Assembly: GCA_001414485.1 (NCBI GenBank)
Contig: LLEY01000033.1
Coordinates: forward strand, 405,545 to 469,544
DNA length: 64,000 bases
Direction of reading: 5' to 3'
Origin: Calycina herbarum
Lineage: Eukaryota; Ascomycota; Leotiomycetes; Helotiales; Pezizellaceae
The notes beneath the pieces are model-generated. The model was given only the letters and a program-made list of their open reading frames with translations. It was not told the origin of the DNA and did no database searches. Each line of letters begins with the position of its first letter. Positions within the stretch are counted from its first letter, which is position 1. Both the position numbers and the translations under genes were made by a program. Of this stretch, positions 54,163 through 64,000 are shown piece after piece.

Positions 54163-57076
54163 CTAATTATAAGGCGCAGGATAACCAATCCTTTGAACCC
54201 GCATTGTGTTCACAAGCTTCTCCCGATAGACAAGTAAAATAGCCTCCCCAATGCGCACCCATAGATCCAAATACCTCTTCCATATCTCCGGACACTCCTT
54301 CGTGAAGCCGGTAAACGTCAAGCTTGCAATATCATAGCCTCGGAACCCATTTCGATATTTCTTTATGATTTCCAATGCGGAATCGAGATTGGTTACGTGT
54401 TGTTGAAGAGTGATGTTAGGGGGGTTGAGTAGCGGTGTAAGTAAATGAGTTGCGTTGACTAGAAGCTCGGGGTAACGACTTATTGGTGCAATGATGGGTT
54501 GGAGTTGGGCGTATGGTGGCAATTTGGCTTGGATTTGACCAGGTACCTTGATATGCACGTTTGATTTGGCTAATACACTGGCGGCTTCCATGAATTCGGG
54601 AACGTATTCGTTTAGGCCTCTTAGTTTGAAATCGAATGGGGACCATAGATTCATAACACACCATTCCTAGTCATTCAGACGTCAGAGAGAAAAGATTTCA
54701 GGAAGGATATGAGCGGGAGTGGGGGTAAAGATGTAGCTTGGAAGAAGGCAAAAAGGGTACTTACGAGTCCCCGTATTAGCAAGGGAATTACATTTTTCTG
54801 CAAAGGGCTAATCCATGGCGAATTAACCACTGCGATACGAAGTTGGTGGACTATGTCTCTCGTTTGCTTATTCCAAATGAGTAGATCCTTTCGACGATCG
54901 ATAGATATGGAAGAGGTGAACTTCTCGTAGTTTAACAAGTTCTTGACAACCCCCTCGTGAGCACTACGCGCCTCATCAATGAGTTGTATGACGCGAGAGA
55001 GTGCTCGTTCATCCAAGGTGGGATCTTGCATGCTCATCTCCCTGGTAGCTTCTGATGACTTTTCACGCATTATGCTCATATACCTGAGGTAACTCATCTC
55101 GAACTCGTCTGCATTCCACAATCTTTCTCCAAAGTCTAACACTTGTTTATCCTCCGGTGAAAGAACAATAGCGTTCCTCAGCTCGCTCAGCTTGTTTGAA
55201 TCCGACGTATTTCTCAAGTCTGTGACTTGCTTCTCAAATTTGGTTCGAACACCAGGATTTCCGTCATCATTTGGCTCGTATGAACTATTAGAGTGGGAGC
55301 CTTGAAATCGTGAGCGTCCAAAAAGTACCTCATTCCCATACCTATTTACTTTTGTCAGTCTCGTCGAGGTCACCCATCAAAGCAGGAAGTAGCTTTATAA
55401 CTTACTTTCTAACACCGACGTGCTATTGAATTAAATGTTGTCTCAAAATTGGAGTATCGGAGCACTTACCCAAAAGGTATTATCTTGTATATCTGAAAGT
55501 AATCGTTCAGCGATTTTTCGGTAAGTGGACAGTGGAGAGTCTACCTTCATAAAAAGTAGCAGGAATAGGATAGGATGTCTGCGTATTAAACAACGGCGGT
55601 GCAAGCAAAATCGGTTCAGTGGCCATCTCTCCGTGGTCCCGAGTAGGCCATTGTGTTTCCAACCAAAAGCCAAGCGGGGAAGTCATCCCTGATAATCCCT
55701 CATCAACGAAGTATGGTCGAAAGGGATGCGGCGAACCCCCAAAGAGCTTTCAAGTCAATACAAACAATTCCAATGACCAAGGTGAAGAATCAGAAAATAA
55801 TCTTACTTTAAATTCAAAAGCCCACCCCAGTTCGGAGACAGGGTCGCTACTCATATAGGGCTCCGGGTCTTGATTCGTTCTTGAGCTATTCAATGTATAG
55901 AAGTCCTCCACGTACCACATCGCATGCTGCACTTTCAATTAGCTTCCCTCAGGTCCCCGAATTCAATTTAAAAATAACCCACAATTAACTCATGAACAAA
56001 AGTATTGGCAACAAACCATTGCAACCCCATCCTTTCCGCCTCATTCAAATCCGGTCTCATCAAAGGAAGGACCATCTCGTAAGTCAAAAAGAGCCTGATC
56101 GTAAGTTTGACATTCTTATCCAACCCGATCACCGTGACTGCCCAGGTATCGACATCCGTAGCACTCCCATCCCAGGGCGCCTCATGATTCTCCTTGAATC
56201 CAAAGACCAAATTGAAGTTTTTCAACCATTCCTCGAACATCCCGCGTATCTTCCTCTCAGCTTCCGTCGAGTCAACCGGGGGGCTTCTGAATGCGATTTC
56301 CAATAATTGCTTCGTTTCATTCGGCGGTCGTCTCGCGTTATCCACATCCCTCCTCTGTCCGAAAAACAAACCATCAATCTACCAAACCCCCTATCAGCGC
56401 CAACTCAATTCAACAAGGGGAAAGAACAGGGCTTTCCCCAACTCACAAAAGGCAAAATATGCACATTGGAAATAATATAGGTCGCAATCCTCAGGACGGG
56501 CTCCATAACCCCCCAAACGAGATCATTCCCAGCGACCCAAGTCCCCCCCAGGCCATCCGGTTTATCCTCCATATCATCAAGCGAATAAAAATGTTGTCTT
56601 ATGAGCTGCGGATCGACATCCTCCTCCCATCTCTTTCGTCGAAAAGCAGGATGTATCTCAATATCCAAAGTTGAAGCTCGTAACTTCCTATTCGTAATCG
56701 CATCTAAATCATACAACTGCCTCGTCGTAAAACCTCTTAGTTTGTCTTTCTGATGTTGTTCTTTTGAGGCGTTAGTAGCACTAATGGTCTCGCGTTGATA
56801 TTGTGTGAGTTTATATAGGTCGGCAGGGTATATGATGGGGAGGGGTTCCAATTGGTCTATCGTTATTTCGTCCTCTTCTCTGCTTGCGTATTTGGGTGGC
56901 CAAGGTGTTGGAGAGAGGGGTCTTGCTGGAGTGCCGCCTGTGTACCGATCAGGGGGTTTTTGAATTCTGGTTGAACGCCTAACATCCATCTTTGCATCAA
57001 ACTGAAAGCTTTGGGCCGGGATTCGCGCATGTCGTTTCAGCTCCGTCGCTGAGTTGTATCTTTTTGTTTTTGTCAT
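54163..57076 (-). CDS. Uncharacterised fungal protein with an HExxH metallopeptidase-like motif
   Basis: There are eight exons: 56447-57076, 55983-56378, 55807-55926, 55545-55746, 55470-55492, 55406-55422, 54765-55341 and 54163-54666. They stay in frame for 822 residues; two are tiny (23 and 17 nt). Residues 339-343 read HELIH, assembled across a phase-0 intron (donor GTGGGT), followed by AMWYVEDF. Glu374 in VSELGWAFE, ~31 residues on, is a candidate third zinc ligand, as in gluzincins. The N-terminus is basic and disordered (VRRSTRIQKPPDRY). There is no signal peptide. The C-terminal half is helical and unknown. Conserved fungal genes of this layout exist but I know no function for them; protease activity is only inferred. 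Confidence 0.75.
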
Positions 57077-59282
57077 GGTGCTGCCTCATAGAGGGCGTCG
57101 GGTAAGTAGTTCTTTGTCTTTTGACTAGACCCGGAAGCGGAGGGGAAATCCTCAAAGACCAACAACCGAACAATCCAACAAAGGGAAATTATTAGCACTC
57201 CCATTTACAGCTTCCTCGAGTTCATGTCTACCTCGTACTAGTCAAGAATAGTCGCAATAATAAGCGAACCCCTAAAAAACCACCCCCCCTTACTATATAC
57301 ACATACACAATTCTACAAATAAAATAGAAACCCCCTACCACAAAAGTCCACAATGAAAGAATGAGTATGTCATCTTATATCCAATTTCAATCCAAGCCAT
57401 GAGACTTATCAAGTATATTTGTGATTTGTAAAAGGTGTCAATTAGGATGCCGTAAGGCGAGCTATAATTTCGGCTAATTACAGCTCCTCTTATCCACCAC
57501 AAGTCTACTTACTATAATTTCCATCTCAAAATCGTCGGAGAATTAAGAGATTCCGAATCTAGAGCAGCTGATACTTATAATATCTAACATCCGTAACAAT
57601 ATCCTATTCGCAACCAACTTGTCGTTTCTCAAAGATATCTGCGGAACAAATCTATCTAATTAATCCCTCAGATCCAACAAAACATTCAAGAGTCTTTAAT
57701 CCTATCCTATTCACTCCATTACAATCGTATATTACACCTCTCCAAACTACCCTTCCTTTCCCCGACTAACTTCCTCCCTACTCTCGTAAAAAAAAAAGAG
57801 AAAAAACCATCCCGTTTCAAGATTTAAGCCCTTTCAAATAATTTCCACCACTCCCCCTCCCCTCACTTTCTACCGCCCCCAAAAACTCAACACCATAATA
57901 CCTAGCCTCACCACCACAAGTAAACCCAAAATCTCCCCAAGCCTTTCACAAATCCCACAGCCGTATTTCAATTCCTCACTCCCAGTAATCAATACTCGCT
58001 CAACAATTTAGTCCTCTCGCCGCTCAATAATCCACAGACCCCCCACATTCGCGCACAGAACACATTATCTATACACCTCGTACGCACAGCCAAACAAAAC
58101 TCAAACTCAAACTCAACGCCCCCAAGTTTCAACCACGCAGTCACTCTCGCAGTCCCAAATTTCCCAGGGGGGGGGGGGGAAGAAAGTTCAATTCAATCCA
58201 AACCGAACCCAAGTAACCTCACAAGTTCAAAAACCCGTAACACCTATCTAAATAACCTACTTAAAACAAACATACTGTCGAGACTGATACGAAATTAGAG
58301 GCTGTCTTGTATATCACCCTCTCCCTCACCCTCTCCCTCACCCTCTCCATCCCAAAAAGAAAACAAAAAAAGAAGAGGAAAAAAAAAGTAAAAACAAAAT
58401 TCCTTTCTTACGAAAAGAAATTAATCGCAAAGACTAGAATCTCAACGTATAGCCTTAAAAGCGTTCTCAAAAAGAGATCACCGAACGAACGAAGAGGTAA
58501 CCACATTTCCAAGGATAGATAGAAAGAAAGAAAGGACGCCCTCGGGATAGGATAAGTGAAGCTAGTAATAAAAGTAACCCAGAAGAACTTTATACTAACC
58601 TCTTAGTAATATAAAGTTAGGTTCGAAAAAAGAAAGAAAAAAAAGGAAAAAATACCTATAAACAAAAGCGTATCAAAAATATATAAGCAAGTAAGCAAGC
58701 AGCCTTTCTTCCTCTTTTGACTTCTTTCTCACAAGCATCAATCAGCTCCCACCCACCCAGCCAGCAAGAAAGTGAGTAAACTACTCAAGCACGGAGAAAG
58801 AATTCAAGAAAAGGACTTTACCTTTCTTGAATCTTGAAAAATCGTTTCCAACGCTCAAAGCACACCAGGAAGCATTTCTTGATGATGATTTTCATTTATA
58901 TAATCTTCTGGATTTCTTATGTCTCATAAAAGGTTCCCCTATCGAAAACCCATCCATCCCTAGATACAACCCACAACCCCCCCTCCAACCCAGTCCCAGT
59001 CCCAGCCCCTCGCCAAATTACTCCTTTGAAAATGCAAATGTCATGTATAAACCTCCCCATCCCATTCCATCCCCAGTCCCACATCCCATATCTGCAAGCC
59101 GAAGAAAAGAAAACCAGCCACGGAATATCTATCCACATAAGCAAAGAGAAGCGCCCTCCAAATTTCATCAACAAGTCATATCCCGCGCCCCAGACCAATT
59201 CATAAACCACATCCCGTAATTTGAAAAAACCCCCTCCCAAGCGCATGAAAGGAAAAAACGTAAAGGTAAGAGCAGAGCAAAT
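57077..59282. other. Intergenic, simple-repeat-rich
   Basis: A/C-rich sequence with a 13-G run (58167-58179) and a 12-bp repeat (58313-58348). The frame at 58827-59219 lacks an ATG and overlaps the probable 3' UTR of the C2H2 gene. Confidence 0.5.
58313..58348 (+). repeat. 12-bp tandem repeat, three copies
   Basis: 'tcaccctctccc' occurs three times in a row, the last imperfect. Confidence 0.8.
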
Positions 59283-60463
59283 CTAACAAATCCCACTCAA
59301 TCCAGCAAAAGGTCTTCGGAAAGCCTCTGCTCCCAACCAACCCCCGACCGACGGTTTCTTCTCTTCCGAAGTAGAAGGAGCTGGTGCATTTGCAGCTGTA
59401 CTTGAGAATAGCGGATCGTATTTTTCTTCGCGGACTTTGGACATTAAGACTTGACTGTTCCATGCTTGCCAATCGTAGAGCGAAGCTTCAGGCTTGAAGA
59501 TATCATCGTATGGTAGTTCTGCCATGGCACCCATAAAGGTCTGGAATGGCGCGGGTGTTTGTTGTGCTTGTGGGAGAGGTGTCCAGGTAGGAGTTGGGTA
59601 TTCGTGGTGGTGGTGAGAAGTGGTAGGGGAGAGAATCGGCGAGGAAGTCGAGGATGAGAGGCTGGAGAGAGAAGTCGAAGAGTGAGGGGAGGTTGAAAGT
59701 GTGGGTTCGTTGGATAGGGAGGACCAGGTTGTGTCTTCGTAAAGCGCATCGAAGGAGGAAAGTTCTGTAGGCGATGACTCTTCCAACTGTGAGTTTTCAA
59801 GAGGCGCAGATGTGGAAATTGAAAGCCAATCTGGTTCTGTCAATTCGGGCTTTGGTCCTTCTTCTCGGCGACTGTAACTTGGGATATATGGTTGTAGGAC
59901 GATGGTGGATTCGATCGAGGAAGTTCTGGTCATGGGTGTGGGTGGTTCGTCGTATGAACTTGAGGAGCTGGCTTTGGAGAGTTTGCGCTCTGGGCGCGAG
60001 GTTTGTCGTCGTTTGGTACCTTCTTGTGTGTATGATGGTCTGCGAGAATTGACAATCTTGCCGCTGTCGTCTCTCCAAAGTCTTTTGCGGGTTGCTAGAA
60101 CGCCCAATCCTTCTCCTCCTGCCTCGTCATCCTTTTCCTTGTGGCGGGCCATGTGCCTGTCTGTTTTTTGCATTAGACCATGTTCAGAACAATTAAGCTC
60201 TCAAATTGAGATATCATAGGCATTTAATGTCACCTACCAAGCAGATCGCGACGGCGGAAATGGGCGCTACATCTTAAGCATGTGTTGTTGCCATCCTTGT
60301 GGTTCAAAGCGTGACGGTGTAGATGTTCGGATCTCGAAAATGATTTTCCACAGTTTGGGAAACTACAGCCAAACTTCTTCTTGGTAATGTTGTCGGCGCA
60401 ACACTTGGAATTGGTGGTCGAGTTGGAGGACATGGAAGCAGAGCGGGCGGTGGTGGGAGCCAT
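59283..60463 (-). CDS. Two-finger C2H2 zinc-finger transcription factor
   Basis: Two exons, 60234-60463 and 59283-60156 (donor GTGACA, acceptor GACAG), code 367 residues. Finger 1 has Cys33/Cys38 and His51/His55 (C-x4-C-x12-H-x3-H); finger 2 has Cys62/Cys65 and His78/His82, with the intron falling between Gly76 and His78. A basic segment (ATRKRLWRD, KRRQTSRPERK) follows and may be the nuclear signal. The C-terminal two thirds are Ser/Thr/Pro-rich with acidic patches, as in activation domains. The CSFPNCGKSFSRSEHLHRH sequence is close to fungal regulators that pair C2H2 fingers. The usual fungal middle domain is absent. DNA targets unknown. It has a long, repeat-rich upstream region. Confidence 0.88.
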
Positions 60464-63400
60464 GGTGTCGGTCAGCCGTCGGAATTGAGGGGATCCCAGA
60501 TATTTTTTGTTGGGTGACGCTTTAGCTGTAGATGGATGAAGCTTTCTTTTGAGCTTTCCGTTCCAGGTAGCTGCAGGTGCTTGTTGATGAAGAATGGGGG
60601 AAAGAGGGGTCCAAAGGAAGCTGGAGAGCGCGAGTATATGTAGTTCCCTCTATCTTGGCCTCTGTCGCGGAACAATTTCCATTCTTTGACTTTCATCCAC
60701 AAACTCGTGCAGCATGACGAACCCTCGACCGATGATCGGGCACTGGTCGACCGCGTCGGGGTACTTTCCCTCCACATCCCTCCACATCCCTACCCTGGAG
60801 AGCAGAACACCGCTAGAACCCTGCTGAGGTCTTGCTGAGGAACTTGCTGAGGGGCTGGGATTGGCCCGGTGGGGGAGCGATGAGCGGTTGCTTGTATCCA
60901 CGTTGGTCGGCAAGGGCGCTGGGGGGTGCTGCACTTAGACTGCTACTTGCTGCACTGAATTCACTCTGGACTGCAAGCAACCAGTCATAGTGTGGCGGGG
61001 AGGTTGAGTCTGGCATAAAAGTCCGGACGAGTGTGGTGCGCTCGAGTCAATAGCGAGGGCGTACAAGTAAAGCATGGTCATGTTCATGTAACGTTTAACT
61101 AAGCTACGCTAGCAACTATTATTATTATATTATTATCATCTTCGTATTGTATCATACAGTACTGTGAGTGGCAATTGGAGTGACACACTGAAAGTGGTAA
61201 AGTGGTAAAGTGGTAAAGAGTGCAGGTGCCGTACGAAGGACTCCAGCTGTCAGCGAAACGGGGTATTTGTGGAGCTTATGTAGACGCTAGCAGCTATCCC
61301 TAGCTTTCTTCCTCGCATCTTGCATCAAGACGGACCTCGTCTCTTTTATTAAGTTGCTGGAGAAGTGGCTCATTGCAAGTGCACGGAAGGACTTGGCTGG
61401 TCAGCCTGTGCATCGTAGGACATCTTCATTTGCTTCCGTACGGAGTAGAGTACTCGTATGCTGGGGACATCCCACGCCCTTGACCTTCTCGCCTCTCGAA
61501 CCGTTGTCATTTTCTCCTCTCCTCCTTCTGCAGAATGCAGAATGCAGCCTGCACTGTGCAGCCATTACCGCCTGCGACTTCCAATTCCATGTCCCAAGGC
61601 AACCAGGAGGCTACCAAGAGGCAAATGAAAATGGCAGCCGGCTTTCGCAGGCTCTCCTACTCACTTGCCGTGTTCCGTTCCGACTCGTTACCAATACCGC
61701 TGTACACTGCACACGTCGAACTGCCTTGACATCTGCAGTGACACTGCTGCTAACTGCTGCACATCACCGTCGACGGCGCTCCGCTCCACCTCCATTCGAA
61801 AAGATTGGAGTCTTTGCACCAAAACGGCAACTCTACCAGCCCCTCTCCATGAGCACCACATCGTAGCTCCAGATATCTGCAACGTATCATTCGCTCCGCA
61901 TCTCTCATCAACTCGCCTCATATGTCTATCGTCCATATCGTCAACTTGGTCAACTCGGTCAACTCGTCCACACTGGTCCCCTGCTCGCTGCCACTTCCCA
62001 CTAGAGTACTCCGTAGACTTCCCACACTGCTTCTCGCTTTCACTCTGCGTGTCAGGTCAGGGTCGTGGGGCACTGGGATCGTCAATCGGCCGGTGCGACA
62101 ATTGGTTTTCCCCTCGGTGGAACACTGATGGGAACTCTGGGAAGAGGATTCAATGGAAGAGGGTCGAACAACTCTCCATATTGTCCCCATATATCCCCAT
62201 ATATTCCCATATATTCCCATATATCCCCGGCCCTCGCACTACACACAGCTCCCCTCGCGAGTTGATCAACTTGAGCTGGCTTGAGGCTGGGGCCAAGTTC
62301 CCTCCACCTCGAACCGCTCCGCTCCCCTGCCCAAATTACCCCTCCTACCCCTCCATAAGCACGCTAAATGCGCCAAACGAGCTTCACTTGGAAACGGCTG
62401 GCTTCAACTCAGGGTTCCATGTGCCAGGATTCTTCAAGTCCTTGCGCCTCGTCCACATTTCTGGCAGCACGCTAACGAGTTGCCCGAAGAGAAGACGAGA
62501 TGGCTTGCGGAGTAGAAGGCCGCCCGGCGTTCTTATCGCCCATCCAATTACTTATCGCGGCCATTTAATTCTGGTTCTTCACCTCCGGATGGCATTGTTT
62601 ACACTGGAAGGGAATGGTGGCGTAGGTACCTCATGAACATGGCAAGAGGCACAGAGGTACAGAGGTACAAACGGCCAAGGTGTCACTGACATCTCGGAAA
62701 AGTCAATTGGCCTTCTGGAAAGAAGTGGAAAAAGAGACCCTTCAACCCTCAATTCTCAAAACATTAAGCTTAACCAACCATGCCAAGACGGCGTACCAAC
62801 CGCGCAAGTAACATGGCAACGCTTCCAGAATCGAGACTGACTTTTTTCCGATCGGCCAAAAGCCCGTCAATGTCGGCCCTGCTTCTCACGAACCTTCTTT
62901 CTCGCCGCTCAATCGACCCACCGATCACCGAATCGCTGACTCTGGGGTTTGTATCAAAGGCCCTTTACAAATACAAATAGAGGGGTAACCCCTTCATGCA
63001 GGCGCGGCTAGAAATGGCCCATCAAAACCATCACTTTTCACTATCACTCAATTAACCTCGGTCGGCGATTGCCGCTATCACAGTTATCACCAAACCGTTT
63101 CAACCAATACCAGCCACTGCCATCGCAAAGAGTCATCGGAAAAGTGACGGACAAGCTCTGGAAGTTAGGTATGAATGGAGAATCATCACACGTGATGATA
63201 GGGGATCTCTTTCATTACAAAATGAAGTTACCTATACCCTCCCGAGATGTCAGATCCCTTCCCTGGCTTCTGGTTCTGCCTCTGCCTTCCTTCTCGTCAT
63301 TAAATAAATCCCCGTCTTTCATTCGGAGTAACCCTGACAACCCAGCAAGCCGGTTTGCGGAGTTCGAAGCCCGAACCTCACCACGCCCAATGCAATGGAC

Positions 63401-64000
63401 CAATGCCAATGTTCAACCCAAAATACTCACAATCTTCCCCGCCCTCATCTCCGTATTGGACAATTACGTGTCGTCACGCAATTCCCAGGTTCTGCTGGTC
63501 ATCGAATGCGATTGAACAATCACGGTCTTCTGATTGGCTCTAGAGGTAGTAGATAAAAACGACTTTCCATCCATCTTACCCAGCTCGGCCTACCACGCCT
63601 GCCTAGGGGAAATAAGAGGTGGTCACGACTCAGGAATCTTGCGGTGAGCGGAAAGTCAAGTCAAGTGCAAGGGCGCCAGTCGGTAAGTTTACCGAAATCG
63701 ACCTCTCCAGAGTCGGTCTTTGTCGGAACAGCCATGTTTATTATTTGTGATGAGTCAGTTTTATGGTGGTTTCTATCTAGCCGATATTTCTCCTTTGCTC
63801 ATCCCGAAGTGTTTCGTGTGCATGGCTATTGGGCACATGATGTTTGCAGATTTGCGAGGCGTGGCGGAGAGATTACTATGTACAGGGGTAAAAGATTGTA
63901 ACATCGCCACTATGGTGCTGCTTTAAAAGTGGCACCACAGGCAAAATATCAAGAAATGAGGTTATTCGGACTATTCTACTACTTTGTATACATTCCATTA
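60464..64000. other. Long upstream/intergenic region with simple repeats; no supported gene
   Basis: Pyrimidine-rich stretches give long accidental frames. Short repeats occur near 60767 ('tccctccaca'), 61195 ('gtggtaaa' three times), 61930 ('ggtcaact') and 62170. A 66-codon frame with a good ATG at 62780 is not recognisable. Probably the regulatory region of the C2H2 gene and of a gene beyond the window. Confidence 0.45.
62170..62226 (+). repeat. 10-bp tandem repeat, about five copies
   Basis: Units of 'atat(c/t)cccat' follow one another five times. Confidence 0.8.

Noticed and set aside
58827..59219. 130-codon open frame, plus strand
   Set aside because: No ATG start, Pro-rich, and overlaps the likely 3' UTR of the C2H2 gene.
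61665..62636. 323-codon open frame on the plus strand
   Set aside because: No ATG start. It lies in pyrimidine-rich sequence with simple repeats, where purine-rich stop codons are rare; the peptide is low-complexity Ser/Thr/Pro/His.

Overview
The window looks like nuclear DNA of a filamentous ascomycete, and I infer the Leotiomycetes or close relatives. Genes are interrupted by short GT-AG introns (mostly 45-110 nt, often with a CTAAC-like branch site). Both strands are used without operons, many intergenic spaces exceed 1 kb, and the families are typical of moulds: velvet factor, OrsD-like and tachykinin-type regulators, class III chitinase, old yellow enzyme, GPI-anchored wall proteins. No rRNA, tRNA, CRISPR or plasmid feature was found.

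Layout. 1-2.3 kb is an AT-rich transposon patch: two direct copies of a ~0.5 kb TA-flanked MITE, one of which interrupts a secreted protein with an I9-like propeptide. 3.5-9.3 kb: a CipB-type oxidoreductase (-), an OrsD-like zinc-finger regulator (+) and a GH18 chitinase (-). 12.8-14.1 kb: a Ser/Thr-rich single-pass membrane protein. 16-17.1 kb: a mitochondrial-type rhomboid protease. 18.2-22.8 kb: a GPI-anchored 'siderophore biosynthesis enzyme'-like protein with an apparent frameshift, an old yellow enzyme, and a regulator-like protein without a zinc cluster. 23.7-29.3 kb: a tandem-repeat membrane protein and a RING/RS-domain protein. 29.8-31.5 kb: an HSL-type alpha/beta hydrolase. 31.5-40 kb is gene-poor, with one TIR element and a few weak small ORFs. 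40.2-45.4 kb: a minimal velvet protein, arginyl-tRNA synthetase with two in-frame starts, and a small GPI-type secreted protein. 47.2-53.1 kb: an orphan protein, an Ala/Gln/Ser-rich membrane protein, and a secreted isochorismatase carrying a palindromic insertion. 54.2-57.1 kb: an eight-exon protein with an HExxH motif. 59.3-60.5 kb: a two-finger C2H2 factor. 60.5-64 kb is non-coding and rich in simple repeats.

How the genes relate. Nothing forms a clear pathway cluster. Several products act at the cell surface or outside (chitinase, Ser/Thr-rich sensor-like protein, two GPI-type proteins, isochorismatase, I9-like protein), and four are regulators (OrsD-like, tachykinin-like, velvet, C2H2).

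The most striking observation is a 79-bp TA-flanked near-perfect hairpin (28-bp arms) inside the catalytic-domain exon of the isochorismatase. It adds exactly 27 codons without breaking the frame, and removing it with one TA copy gives a smooth family-like sequence. All gene models were built by eye from splice signals and reading-frame continuity; no database search was run.
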